Part shown: piece by piece, positions 36,201 to 49,511 of the stretch
Position numbering within the stretch: the stretch's first letter is position 1
How the letters are laid out: each line of letters opens with the position of its first letter
Assembly: GCA_031769625.1 (NCBI GenBank)
Contig: JAUIMM010001993.1
Span: forward strand, 248,001 to 312,000
Length of the DNA stretch: 64,000 nucleotides
Direction: 5' to 3'
Source: Taudactylus pleione
Taxonomy: Eukaryota > Chordata > Amphibia > Anura > Myobatrachidae
Position numbers and translations under genes: made by a program
Notes under the pieces: model-generated
The model's database searches: none
Seen by the model: only the letters and a program-made list of their open reading frames with translations
Told to the model about the DNA's origin: nothing

Positions 36201-36300
36201 AGAAAAACCATTTCACATCACATTTGTGGGTCTTGGTCTTCAACACATCCAGTGAAATTTTGAGCTGTCTGTGTTTGCTACAAGAGGAGATATCACAAAG
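33250..36300 (+). repeat. 3.0-kb segment shared with 41893-44943 (8643-bp offset)
   Basis: Constant offset of 8643 bp (47 monomers minus five). Shared markers include TTACTTTC (near 33749 and 42392), the anchors at 33834 and 42477 and at 35305 and 43948, AACAAGGG (34173 and 42816), GAGGCGATATC (near 34447 and 43090), GGCATAAAACGAGC with GCTATTTT, and GTTAGCCTCAAG (near 36089 and 44732). One difference is GTGTGTGCT near 34433 against GTGTTTGCT near 43076. The match ends at GTGC/GTTGTTTTC (36300) against GCGC/GTTGTTTCC (44943). Confidence 0.85.
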
Positions 36301-36409
36301 TATGTGCTTTTGTTGTTTTCATTGCTTTCAATGCATTTTGGCCTAAAACGTGCATTTGCTGTTTTCTCTTAAACGCAACATGGGAGAAAAACCATTTCAC
36401 ATCACATTT

Positions 36410-39400
36410 GTGGGTCTTGGTCTTCAACACATCCAGTGCAATTTTGAGCTGTCTGTGTTTGCTACAAGAGGAGATATCACAAAGTATGGACTTTTGTTAT
36501 TTCCATTGCTTTCAATGCATTTTGGCCTAAAACTTGCATTTGCTGTTTTCTCTTAAAAGCAACATGGGAGAAAAACCATTTCACATCACATTTGTGGGTC
36601 TTGGTCTTCAACACATCCAGTGAAATTTTGAGCTGTCTGTGTTTGCTACAAGAGGAGATATCACAAAGTATGCGCTTTTGTTGTTTCCATTGCTTTCAAT
36701 GCATTTTGGCATAAAACGAGCATTTGCTGTTTTCTCTTAAACGCAACATGGGAGAAAAACCATTTCACATCACATTTGTGGGTCTTGGTCTTCAACACAT
36801 CCAGTGAAATTTTGAGCTGTCTGTGTTTGCTACAAGAGGAGATATCACAAAGTATGCGATTTTGTTGTTTCCATTGTTTTCAAAGCATTTTGGCCTAAAA
36901 CGTGCATTTGCTGTTTTCTCTTAAACGCAACATGGGAGAAAAACCATTTCACATCACATTTCTGGGTCTTGGTCTTCAACACATCCAGTGAAATTTTGAG
37001 CTGTCTGTGTTTGCCTCAAGAGGAGATAACACAAAGTATGCGCTTTTGTTGTTTCCATTGCTTTCAATGCATTTTGGCCTAAAACTTGCATTTGCTGTTT
37101 TCTCTTAAACGCAACATGGGAGAAAAACCTTTTCACATCATATTTGTGGGTCTTGGTCTTCAACACATCCAGTGCAATTTTGAGCTGTCTGTGTTTGCTA
37201 CAAGAGGAGATATCACAAAGTATGGACTTTTGTTATTTCCATTGCTTTCAATGCATTTTGGCCTAAAACTTGCATTTGCTGTTTTCTCTTAAAAGCAACA
37301 TGGGAGAAAAACCATTTCACATCACATTTGTGGGTCTTGGTCTTCAACACATCCAGTGAAATTTTGAGCTGTCTGTGTTTGCTACAAGAGGAGATATCAC
37401 AAAGTATGCGCTTTTGTTGTTTCCATTGCTTTCAATGCATTTTGGCATAAAACGAGCATTTGCTGTTTTCTCTTAAACGCAACATGGGAGAAAAACCATT
37501 TCACATCACATTTGTGGGTCTTGGTCTTCAACACATCCAGTGAAATTTTGAGCTGTCTGTGTTTGCTACAAGAGGAGATATCACAAAGTATGCGCTTTTG
37601 TTGTTTTCATTGCTTTCAAAGCATTTTGGCCTAAAACGTGCATTTGCTGTTTTCTCTTAAACGCAACATGGGAGAAAAACCATTTCACATCACATTTGTG
37701 GGTCTTGGTCTTCAACACATCCAGTGAAATTTTGAGCTGTCTGTGTTTGCTACAAGAGGAGATATCACAAAGTATGCACTTTTGTTATTTCCATTACTTT
37801 CAATGCATTTTGGCCTAAAACTTGCATTTGCTGTTTTCTCTTAAACGCAACATGGGAGAAAAACCATTTCACATCATATTTGTGGGTCTTGGTCTTCAAC
37901 ACATCCAGTGAAATTTTGAGCTGTCTGTGTTTGCTACAAGAGGAGATAACACAAAGTATGCGCTTTTGTGTTTTCATTGCTTTCAATGCATTTTGGCCTA
38001 AAACGTGCATTTGCTGTTTTCTCTTAAACGCAACATGGGAGAAAAACCATTTCACATCACATTTGTGGGTTTTGGTCTTCAACACATCCAGTGAAATTTT
38101 GAGCTGTCTGTGTTTGCTACAAGAGGAGATATCACAAAGTATGCGCTTTTGTTATTTCCATTGCTTTCAATGCATTTTGGCCTAAAACTTGCATTTGCTG
38201 TTTTCTCTTAAACGCAACAAGGGAGAAAAACCATTTCACATCATATTTGTGGGTCTTGGTCTTCAACACATCCAGTGAAATTTTGAGCTGTCTGTGTTTG
38301 CTACAAGAGGAGATAACACAAAGTATGTGCTTTTGTTGTTTCCATTGCTTTCAATGCATTTTGGCCTAAAACGTGCATTTGCTGTTTTCTCTTAAACGCA
38401 ACATGGGAGAAAAACCATTTCACATCACATTTGTGGGTCTTGGTCTTCAACACATCCAGTGAAATTTTGAGCTGTCTGTGTTTGCTACAAGAGGAGATAT
38501 CACAAAGTATGCGCTTTTGTTGTTTCCATTGCTTTCAATGCATTTTGGCATAAAACGAGCATTTGCTGTTTTCTCTTAAACGCAACATGGGAGAAAAACC
38601 ATTTCACATCACATTTGTGGGTCTTGGTCTTCAACACATCCAGTGAAATTTTGAGCTGTCTGTGTTTGCTACAAGAGGAGATATCACAAAGTATGCGCTT
38701 TTGTTGTTTTCATTGCTTTCAAAGCATTTTGGCCTAAAACGTGCATTTGCTGTTTTCTCTTAAACGCAACATGGGAGAAAAACCATTTCACATCACATTT
38801 GTGGGTCTTGGTCTTCAACACATCCAGTGAAATTTTGAGCTGTCTGTGTTTGCTACAAGAGGAGATATCACAAAGTATGCGCTTTTGTTATTTCCATTAC
38901 TTTCAATGCATTTTGGCCTAAAACTTGCATTTGCTGTTTTCTCTTAAAAGCAACATGGGAGAAAAACCATTTCACATCATATTTGTGGGTCTTGGTCTTC
39001 AACACATCCAGTGAAATTTTGAGCTGTCTGTGTTTGCTACAAGAGGAGATAACACAAAGTATGCGCTTTTGTGTTTTCATTGCTTTCAATGCATTTTGGC
39101 CTAAAACGTGCATTTGCTGTTTTCTCTTAAACGCAACATGGGAGAAAAACCATTTCACATCACATTTGTGGGTTTTGGTCTTCAACACATCCAGTGAAAT
39201 TTTGAGCTGTCTGTGTTTGCTACAAGAGGAGATATCACAAAGTATGCGCTTTTGTTATTTCCATTGCTTTCAATGCATTTTGGCCTAAAACTTGCATTTG
39301 CTGTTTTCTCTTAAACGCAACAAGGGAGAAAAACCATTTCACATCATATTTGTGGGTCTTGGTCTTCAACACATCCAGTGAAATTTTGAGCTGTCTGTGT

Positions 39401-39418
39401 TTGCTACAAGAGGAGATA
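36410..39418 (+). repeat. 3.0-kb segment duplicated at 40088-42912 with one monomer lost
   Basis: From 36410 to about 37390 the offset is 3678 bp. From about 37600 to 39418 it is 3494 bp. The difference is exactly one monomer: the GGCATAAAACGAGC monomer near 37447 has no equivalent near 41100. Shared features include TATGCGATTTTG (near 36852 and 40530), GCCTCAAG, the GCAATTTT/GGAC monomer, TTACTTTC, two anchors each, and AACAAGGG. Private changes in this copy are CCATTGTTTTC near 36877 and TTTCTGGG near 36960. Confidence 0.85.
37295..39418 (+). repeat. Six-monomer HOR variant (1103 bp), 1.9 copies
   Basis: Anchors at 37880 and 38983 are 1103 bp apart. The order m1-m2-m3-m4 follows the HOR at 15-19 kb, but m4 has GCTGTTTT instead of GCTATTTT, m5 is GTTGTTTTC with AAAGC, m6 carries TTACTTTC, and m2 ends in AACAAGGG. 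It is a sister version of the six-monomer HOR, not a recent copy of it. Confidence 0.82.
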
Positions 39419-40977
39419 TCACAAAGTATGTGCTTTTGTTGTTTTCATTGCTTTCAATGCATTTTGGCCTAAAACGTGCATTTGCTGTTTTCTCTTAAAC
39501 GCAACATGGGAGAAAAACCATTTCACATCATATTTGTGGGTCTTGGTCTTCAACACATCCAGTGAAATTTTGAGCTGTCTGTGTTTGCTACAAGAGGAGA
39601 CATCACAAAGTATGCGCTTTTGTTATTACCATTGCTTTCAATGCATTTTGGCCTAAAACTTGCATTTGCTGTTTTCTCTTAAATGCAACATGGGAGAAAA
39701 ACCATTTCACATCACATTTGTGAGTTTTGGTCTTCAACACATCCAGTGAAATTTTGAGCTGTCTGTGTTTGCCTCAAGAGGAGATAACACAAAGTATGTG
39801 CTTTTGTTGTTTCCATTGCTTTCAAAGCATTTTGGCCTTAAACGTGCATTTGCTGTTTTCTCTTAAACGCAACATGGGAGAAAAACCATTTCACATCACA
39901 TTTGTGGGTCTTGGTCTTCAACACATCCAGTGAAATTTTGAGCTGTCTGTGTTTGCTACAAGAGGAGATATCACAAAGTATGCACTTTTGTTGTTTTCAT
40001 TGCTTTCAATGCATTTTGGCCTAAAACGTGCATTTGCTGTTTTCTCTTAAACGCAACATGGGAGAAAAACCTTTTCACATCATATTTGTGGGTCTTGGTC
40101 TTCAACACATCCAGTGCAATTTTGAGTTGTCTGTGTTTGCTACAAGAGGAGATATCACAAAGTATGGACTTTTGTTATTTCCATTGCTTTCAATGCATTT
40201 TGGCCTAAAACTTGCATTTGCTGTTTTCTCTTAAAAGCAACATGGGAGAAAAACCATTTCACATCACATTTGTGGGTCTTGGTCTTCAACACATCCAGTG
40301 AAATTTTGAGCTGTCTGTGTTTGCTACAAGAGGAGATATCACAAAGTATGCGCTTTTGTTGTTTCCATTGCTTTCAATGCATTTTGGCATAAAACGAGCA
40401 TTTGCTGTTTTCTCTTAAACGCAACATGGGAGAAAAACCATTTCACATCACATTTGTGGGTCTTGGTCTTCAACACATCCAGTGAAATTTTGAGCTGTCT
40501 GTGTTTGCTACAAGAGGAGATATCACAAAGTATGCGATTTTGTTGTTTCCATTGCTTTCAAAGCATTTTGGCCTAAAACGTGCATTTGCTGTTTTCTCTT
40601 AAACGCAACATGGGAGAAAAACCATTTCACATCACATTTGTGGGTCTTGGTCTTCAACACATCCAGTGAAATTTTGAGCTGTCTGTGTTTGCCTCAAGAG
40701 GAGATAACACAAAGTATGCGCTTTTGTTGTTTCCATTGCTTTCAATGCATTTTGGCCTAAAACTTGCATTTGCTGTTTTCTCTTAAACGCAACATGGGAG
40801 AAAAACCTTTTCACATCATATTTGTGGGTCTTGGTCTTCAACACATCCAGTGCAATTTTGAGCTGTCTGTGTTTGCTACAAGAGGAGATATCACAAAGTA
40901 TGGACTTTTGTTATTTCCATTGCTTTCAATGCATTTTGGCCTAAAACTTGCATTTGCTGTTTTCTCTTAAAAGCAAC

Positions 40978-43088
40978 ATGGGAGAAAAACCATTTCACAT
41001 CACATTTGTGGGTCTTGGTCTTCAACACATCCAGTGAAATTTTGAGCTGTCTGTGTTTGCTACAAGAGGAGATATCACAAAGTATGCGCTTTTGTTGTTT
41101 TCATTGCTTTCAAAGCATTTTGGCCTAAAACGTGCATTTGCTGTTTTCTCTTAAACGCAACATGGGAGAAAAACCATTTCACATCACATTTGTGGGTCTT
41201 GGTCTTCAACACATCCAGTGAAATTTTGAGCTGTCTGTGTTTGCTACAAGAGGAGATATCACAAAGTATGCGCTTTTGTTATTTCCATTACTTTCAATGC
41301 ATTTTGGCCTAAAACTTGCATTTGCTGTTTTCTCTTAAACGCAACATGGGAGAAAAACCATTTCACATCATATTTGTGGGTCTTGGTCTTCAACACATCC
41401 AGTGAAATTTTGAGCTGTCTGTGTTTGCTACAAGAGGAGATAACACAAAGTATGCGCTTTTGTGTTTTCATTGCTTTCAATGCATTTTGGCCTAAAACGT
41501 GCATTTGCTGTTTTCTCTTAAACGCAACATGGGAGAAAAACCATTTCACATCACATTTGTGGGTTTTGGTCTTCAACACATCCAGTGAAATTTTGAGCTG
41601 TCTGTGTTTGCTACAAGAGGAGATATCACAAAGTATGCGCTTTTGTTATTTCCATTGCTTTCAATGCATTTTGGCCTAAAACTTGCATTTGCTGTTTTCT
41701 CTTAAACGCAACAAGGGAGAAAAACCATTTCACATCATATTTGTGGGTCTTGGTCTTCAACACATCCAGTGAAATTTTGAGCTGTCTGTGTTTGCTACAA
41801 GAGGAGATAACACAAAGTATGTGCTTTTGTTGTTTCCATTGCTTTCAATGCATTTTGGCCTAAAACGTGCATTTGCTGTTTTCTCTTAAACGCAACATGG
41901 GAGAAAAACCATTTCACATCACATTTGTGGGTCTTGGTCTTCAAAACATCCGGTGAAATTTTGAGCTGTCTGTGTTTGCTACAAGAGGAGATATCACAAA
42001 GTATGCGCTTTTGTTGTTTCCATTGCTTTCAATGCATTTTGGCATAAAACGAGCATTTGCTGTTTTCTCTTAAACGCAACATGGGAGAAAAACCATTTCA
42101 CATCACATTTGTGGGTCTTGGTCTTCAACACATCCAGTGAAATTTTGAGCTGTCTGTGTTTGCTACAAGAGGAGATATCACAAAGTATGCGCTTTTGTTG
42201 TTTTCATTGCTTTCAAAGCATTTTGGCCTAAAACGTGCATTTGCTGTTTTCTCTTAAACGCAACATGGGAGAAAAACCATTTCACATCACATTTGTGGGT
42301 CTTGGTCTTCAACACATCCAGTGAAATTTTGAGCTGTCTGTGTTTGCTACAAGAGGAGATATCACAAAGTATGCGCTTTTGTTATTTCCATTACTTTCAA
42401 TGCATTTTGGCCTAAAACTTGCATTTGCTGTTTTCTCTTAAACGCAACATGGGAGAAAAACCATTTCACATCATATTTGTGGGTCTTGGTCTTCAACACA
42501 TCCAGTGAAATTTTGAGCTGTCTGTGTTTGCTACAAGAGGAGATAACACAAAGTATGCGCTTTTGTGTTTTCATTGCTTTCAATGCATTTTGGCCTAAAA
42601 CGTGCATTTGCTGTTTTCTCTTAAACGCAACATGGGAGAAAAACCATTTCACATCACATTTGTGGGTTTTGGTCTTCAACACATCCAGTGAAATTTTGAG
42701 CTGTCTGTGTTTGCTACAAGAGGAGATATCACAAAGTATGCGCTTTTGTTATTTCCATTGCTTTCAATGCATTTTGGCCTAAAACTTGCATTTGCTGTTT
42801 TCTCTTAAACGCAACAAGGGAGAAAAACCATTTCACATCATATTTGTGGGTCTTGGTCTTCAACACATCCAGTGAAATTTTGAGCTGTCTGTGTTTGCTA
42901 CAAGAGGAGATAACACAAAGTATGTGCTTTTGTTGTTTCCATTGCTTTCAATGCATTTTGGCCTAAAACGTGCATTTGCTGTTTTCTCTTAAACGCAACA
43001 TGGGAGAAAAACCATTTCACATCACATTTGTGGGTCTTGGTCTTCAACACATCCAGTGAAATTTTGAGCTGTCTGTGTTTGCTACAAG
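40978..43088 (+). repeat. Six-monomer HOR variant (1103 bp), second location, 1.9 copies
   Basis: Anchors at 41374 and 42477 are 1103 bp apart, with the same monomer order as 37295-39418, including TTACTTTC and AACAAGGG. The second round changes near 43088, where GAGGCGATATC appears. The block therefore joins two HOR versions and overlaps the segment shared with 33-36 kb. Confidence 0.8.
41925..42108 (+). repeat. Monomer with two private changes in the conserved CAACACATCCAGTG box
   Basis: Near 41943-41954 this monomer reads TCAAAACATCCGGTG where almost all others read TCAACACATCCAGTG. Two substitutions lie 7 bp apart and one makes a new CpG. The stretch is among the least variable parts of the monomer, so the pair stands out. 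Confidence 0.8.
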
Positions 43089-45755
43089 AGGCGATATCAC
43101 AAAGTATGCGCTTTTGTTGTTTCCATTGCTTTCAATGCATTTTGGCATAAAACGAGCATTTGCTATTTTCTCTTAAACGCAACATGGGAGAAAAACCATT
43201 TCACATCACATTTGTGGGTCTTGGTCTTCAACACATCCAGTGAAATTTTGAGCTGTCTGTGTTTGCTACAAGAGGAGATATCACAAAGTATGCGCTTTTG
43301 TTGTTTCCATTGCTTTCAATGCATTTTGGCATAAAACGTGCATTTGCTGTTTTCTCTTAAACGCAACATGGGAGAAAAACCATTTCACATCACATTTGTG
43401 GGTCTTGGTCTTCAACACATCCAGTGAAATTTTGAGCTGTCTGTGTTTGCTACAAGAGGAGATATCACAAAGTATGCGCTTTTGTTATTTCCATTGCTTT
43501 CAATGCATTTTGGCCTAAAACTTGCATTTGCTGTTTTCTCTTAAACGCAACATGGGAGAAAAACCATTTCACATCACATTTGTGGGTTTTGGTCTTCAAC
43601 ACATCCAGTGAAATTTTGAGCTGTCTGTGTTTGCTACAAGAGGAGATAACACAAAGTATGCGCTTTTGTTGTTTCCATTGCTTTCAATGCATTTTGGCCT
43701 AAAACGTGCATTTGCTGTTTTCTCTTAAACGCAACATGGGAGAAAAACCATTTCACATCACATTTGTGGGTCTTGGTCTTCAACACATCCAGTGAAATTT
43801 TGAGCTGTCTGTGTTTGCTACAAGAGGAGATATCACAAAGTATGCGCTTTTGTTATTTCCATTGCTTTCAATGTATTTTGGCCTAAAACTTGCATTTGCT
43901 GTTTTCTCTTAAACGCAACATGGGAGAAAAACCATTTCACATCACATTTGTGGGTTTTGGTCTTCAACACATCCAGTGAAATTTTGAGCTGTCTGTGTTT
44001 GCTACAAGAGGAGATAACACAAAGTATGCGCTTTTGTGTTTCCATTGCTTTCAATGCATTTTGGCCTCAAACGTGCATTTGCTGTTTTCTCTTAAACGCA
44101 ACATGGGAGAAAAACCATTTCACATCACATTTGTGGGTCTTGGTCTTCAACACATCCAGTGAAATTTTGAGCTGTCTGTGTTTGCTACAAGAGGAGATAT
44201 CACAAAGTATGCGCTTTTGTTATTTCCATTGCTTTCAATGCATTTTGGCCTAAAACTTGCATTTGCTGTTTTCTCTTAAACGCAACATGGGAGAAAAACC
44301 ATTTCACATCACATTTGTGGGTTTTGGTCTTCAACACATCCAGTGAAATTTTGAGCTGTCTGTGTTTGCTACAAGAGGAGATAACACAAAGTATGCGCTT
44401 TTGTTGTTTCCATTGCTTTCAATGCATTTTGGCCTAAATCGTGCATTTGCTGTTTTCTCTTAAACGCAACATGGGAGAAAAACCATTTTACATCACATTT
44501 GTGGGTCTTGGTCTTCAACACATCCAGTGAAATTTTGAGCTGTCTGTGTTTGCTACAAGAGGAGATATCACAAAGTATGCGCTTTTGTTATTTCCATTGC
44601 TTTCAATGCATTTTGGCCTAAAACTTGCATTTGCTGTTTTCTCTTAAATGCAACATGGGAGAAAAACCATTTCACATCACATTTGTGGGTTTTGGTCTTC
44701 AACACATCCAGTGAAATTTTGAGCTGTCTGTGTTAGCCTCAAGAGGAGATAACACAAAGTATGCGCTTTTGTTGTTTCCATTGCTTTCAAAGCATTTTGG
44801 CCTAAAACGTGCATTTGCTGTTTTCTCTTAAACGCAACATGGGAGAAAAACCATTTCACATCACATTTGTGGGTCTTGGTCTTCAACACATCCAGTGAAA
44901 TTTTGAGCTGTCTGTGTTTGCTACAAGAGGAGATATCACAAAGTATGCGCTTTTGTTGTTTCCATTGCTTTCAATGCATTTTGGCATAAAACGAGCATTT
45001 GCTGTTTTCTCTTAAACGCAACATGGGAGAAAAACCATTTCACATCACATTTGTGGGTCTTGGTCTTCAACACATCCAGTGAAATTTTGAGCTGTCTGTG
45101 TTTGCTACAAGAGGAGATATCACAAAGTATGCGATTTTGTTGTTTCCATTGCTTTCAAAGCATTTTGGCCTAAAACGTGCATTTGCTGTTTTCTCTTAAA
45201 CGCAACATGGGAGAAAAACCATTTCACATCACATTTGTGGGTCTTGGTCTTCAACACATCCAGTGAAATTTTGAGCTGTCTGTGTTTGCCTCAAGAGGAG
45301 ATAACACAAAGTATGCGCTTTTGTTGTTTCCATTGCTTTCAATGCATTTTGGCCTAAAACTTGCATTTGCTGTTTTCTCTTAAACGCAACATGGGAGAAA
45401 AACCTTTTCACATCATATTTGTGGGTCTTGGTCTTCAACACATCCAGTGCAATTTTGAGCTGTCTGTGTTTGCTACAAGAGGAGATATCACAAAGTATGG
45501 ACTTTTGTTATTTCCATTGCTTTCAATGCATTTTGGCCTAAAACTTGCATTTGCTGTTTTCTCTTAAAAGCAACATGGGAGAAAAACCATTTCACATCAC
45601 ATTTGTGGGTCTTGGTCTTCAACACATCCAGTGAAATTTTGAGCTGTCTGTGTTTGCTACAAGAGGAGATATCACAAAGTATGCGCTTTTGTTGTTTCCA
45701 TTGCTTTCAATGCATTTTGGCATAAAATGAGCATTTGCTGTTTTCTCTTAAACGC

Positions 45756-48700
45756 AACATGGGAGAAAAACCATTTCACATCACATTTGTGGGTTTTGGT
45801 CTTCAACACATCCAGTGAAATTTTGAGCTGTCTGTGTTTGCTACAAGAGGAGATATCACAAAGTATGCGCTTTTGTTATTTCCATTGCTTTCAATGCATT
45901 TTGGCCTAAAACTTGCATTTGCTGTTTTCTCTTAAACGCAACAAGGGAGAAAAACCATTTCACATCATATTTGTGGGTCTTGGTCTTCAACACATCCAGT
46001 GAAATTTTGAGCTGTCTGTGTTTGCTACAAGAGGAGATAACACAAAGTATGTGCTTTTGTTGTTTCCATTGCTTTCAATGCATTTTGGCCTAAAACGTGC
46101 ATTTGCTGTTTTCTCTTAAACGCAACATGGGAGAAAAACCATTTCACATCACATTTGTGGGTCTTGGTCTTCAACACATCCAGTGAAATTTTGAGCTGTC
46201 TGTGTGTGCTACAAGAGGCGATATCACAAAGTATGCGCTTTTGTTGTTTCCATTGCTTTCAATGCATTTTGGCATAAAACGAGCATTTGCTATTTTCTCT
46301 TAAACGCAACATGGGAGAAAAACCATTTCACATCACATTTGTGGGTCTTGGTCTTCAACACATCCAGTGAAATTTTGAGCTGTCTGTGTTTGCTACAAGA
46401 GGAGATATCACAAAGTATGCGCTTTTGTTGTTTCCATTGCTTTCAATGCATTTTGGCCTAAAACGTGCATTTGCTGTTTTCTCTTAAACGCAACATGGGA
46501 GAAAAACCATTTCACATCACATTTGTGGGTATTGGTCTTCAACACATCCAGTGAAATTTTGAGCTGTCTGTGTTTGCTACAAGAGGAGATATCACAAAGT
46601 ATGCGCTTTTGTTATTTCCATTGCTTTCAATGCATTTTGGCCTAAAACGTGCATTTGCTGTTTTCTCTTAAACGCAACATGGGAGAAAAACCATTTCACA
46701 TCACATTTGTGGGTCTTGGTCTTCAACACATCCAGTGAAATTTTGAGCTGTCTGTGTTTGCTACAAGAGGAGATATCACAAAGTATGCGCTTTTGTTATT
46801 TCCATTGCTTTCAATGTATTTTGGCCTAAAACTTGCATTTGCTGTTTTCTCTTAAACGCAACATGGGAGAAAAACCATTTCACATCACATTTGTGGGTTT
46901 TGGTCTTCAACACATCCAGTGAAATTTTGAGCTGTCTGTGTTTGCTACAAGAGGAGATAACACAAAGTATGCGCTTTTGTGTTTCCATTGCTTTCAATGC
47001 ATTTTGGCCTCAAACGTGCATTTGCTGTTTTCTCTTAAACGCAACATGGGAGAAAAACCATTTCACATCACATTTGTGGGTCTTGGTCTTCAACACATCC
47101 AGTGAAATTTTGAGCTGTCTGTGTTTGCTACAAGAGGAGATATCACAAAGTATGCGCTTTTGTTATTTCCATTGCTTTCAATGCATTTTGGCCTAAAACT
47201 TGCATTTGCTGTTTTCTCTTAAACGCAACATGGGAGAAAAACCATTTCACATCACATTTGTGGGTTTTGGTCTTCAACACATCCAGTGAAATTTTGAGCT
47301 GTCTGTGTTTGCTACAAGAGGAGATAACACAAAGTATGCGCTTTTGTTGTTTCCATTGCTTTCAATGCATTTTGGCCTAAAACGTGCATTTGCTGTTTTC
47401 TCTTAAACGCAACATGGGAGAAAAACCATTTCACATCACATTTGTGGGTCTTGGTCTTCAACATATCCAGTGAAATTTTGAGCTGTCTGTGTTTGCTACA
47501 AGAGGAGATATCACAAAGTATGCGCTTTTGTTATTTCCATTGCTTTCAATGCATTTTGGCCTAAAACTTGCATTTGCTGTTTTCTCTTAAATGCAACATG
47601 GGAGAAAAACCATTTCACATCACATTTGTGGGTTTTGGTCTTCAACACATCCAGTGAAATTTTGAGCTGTCTGTGTTTGCTACAAGAGGAGATATCACAA
47701 AGTATGCGCTTTTGTTATTTCCATTGCTTTCAATGCATTTTGGCCTAAAACTTGCATTTGCTGTTTTCTCTTAAACGCAACAAGGGAGAAAAACCATTTC
47801 ACATCATATTTGTGGGTCTTGGTCTTCAACACATCCAGTGAAATTTTGAGCTGTCTGTGTTTGCTACAAGAGGAGATAACACAAAGTATGTGCTTTTGTT
47901 GTTTCCATTGCTTTCAATGCATTTTGGCCTAAAACGTGCATTTGCTGTTTTCTCTTAAACGCAACATGGGAGAAAAACCATTTCACATCACATTTGTGGG
48001 TCTTGGTCTTCAACACATCCAGTGAAATTTTGAGCTGTCTGTGTGTGCTACAAGAGGCGATATCACAAAGTATGCGCTTTTGTTGTTTCCATTGCTTTCA
48101 ATGCATTTTGGCATAAAACGAGCATTTGCTATTTTCTCTTAAACGCAACATGGGAGAAAAACCATTTCACATCACATTTGTGGGTCTTGGTCTTCAACAC
48201 ATCCAGTGAAATTTTGAGCTGTCTGTGTTTGCTACAAGAGGAGATATCACAAAGTATGCGCTTTTGTTGTTTCCATTGCTTTCAATGCATTTTGGCCTAA
48301 AACGTGCATTTGCTGTTTTCTCTTAAACGCAACATGGGAGAAAAACCATTTCACATCACATTTGTGGGTCTTGGTCTTCAACACATCCAGTGAAATTTTG
48401 AGCTGTCTGTGTTTGCTACAAGAGGAGATATCACAAAGTATGCGCTTTTGTTATTTCCATTGCTTTCAATGCATTTTGGCCTAAAACGTGCATTTGCTGT
48501 TTTCTCTTAAACGCAACATGGGAGAAAAACCATTTCACATCACATTTGTGGGTCTTGGTCTTCAACACATCCAGTGAAATTTTGAGCTGTCTGTGTTTGC
48601 TACAAGAGGAGATATCACAAAGTATGCGCTTTTGTTATTTCCATTGCTTTCAATGTATTTTGGCCTAAAACTTGCATTTGCTGTTTTCTCTTAAACGCAA

Positions 48701-49511
48701 CATGGGAGAAAAACCATTTCACATCACATTTGTGGGTTTTGGTCTTCAACACATCCAGTGAAATTTTGAGCTGTCTGTGTTTGCTACAAGAGGAGATAAC
48801 ACAAAGTATGCGCTTTTGTGTTTCCATTGCTTTCAATGCATTTTGGCCTCAAACGTGCATTTGCTGTTTTCTCTTAAACGCAACATGGGAGAAAAACCAT
48901 TTCACATCACATTTGTGGGTCTTGGTCTTCAACACATCCAGTGAAATTTTGAGCTGTCTGTGTTTGCTACAAGAGGAGATATCACAAAGTATGCGCTTTT
49001 GTTATTTCCATTGCTTTCAATGCATTTTGGCCTAAAACTTGCATTTGCTGTTTTCTCTTAAACGCAACATGGGAGAAAAACCATTTCACATCACATTTGT
49101 GGGTTTTGGTCTTCAACACATCCAGTGAAATTTTGAGCTGTCTGTGTTTGCTACAAGAGGAGATAACACAAAGTATGCGCTTTTGTTGTTTCCATTGCTT
49201 TCAATGCATTTTGGCCTAAAACGTGCATTTGCTGTTTTCTCTTAAACGCAACATGGGAGAAAAACCATTTCACATCACATTTGTGGGTCTTGGTCTTCAA
49301 CATATCCAGTGAAATTTTGAGCTGTCTGTGTTTGCTACAAGAGGAGATATCACAAAGTATGCGCTTTTGTTATTTCCATTGCTTTCAATGCATTTTGGCC
49401 TAAAACTTGCATTTGCTGTTTTCTCTTAAATGCAACATGGGAGAAAAACCATTTCACATCACATTTGTGGGTTTTGGTCTTCAACACATCCAGTGAAATT
49501 TTGAGCTGTCT
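45756..49511 (+). repeat. Ten-monomer (1839-bp) tandem duplication, two copies
   Basis: About 45756-47672 matches 47595-49511 at 1839 bp (ten monomers minus one). Shared features are AACAAGGG, GTGTGTGCT with GAGGCGATATC (46204 and 48043), GGCATAAAACGAGC with GCTATTTT, CAATGTATTT, the anchors at 46891 and 48730, and CAACATATCC (near 47460 and 49299). One visible difference is GGGTATTGG near 46530 against GGGTCTTGG near 48369. The end is marked by GTTAGCCTC near 49513. Confidence 0.88.
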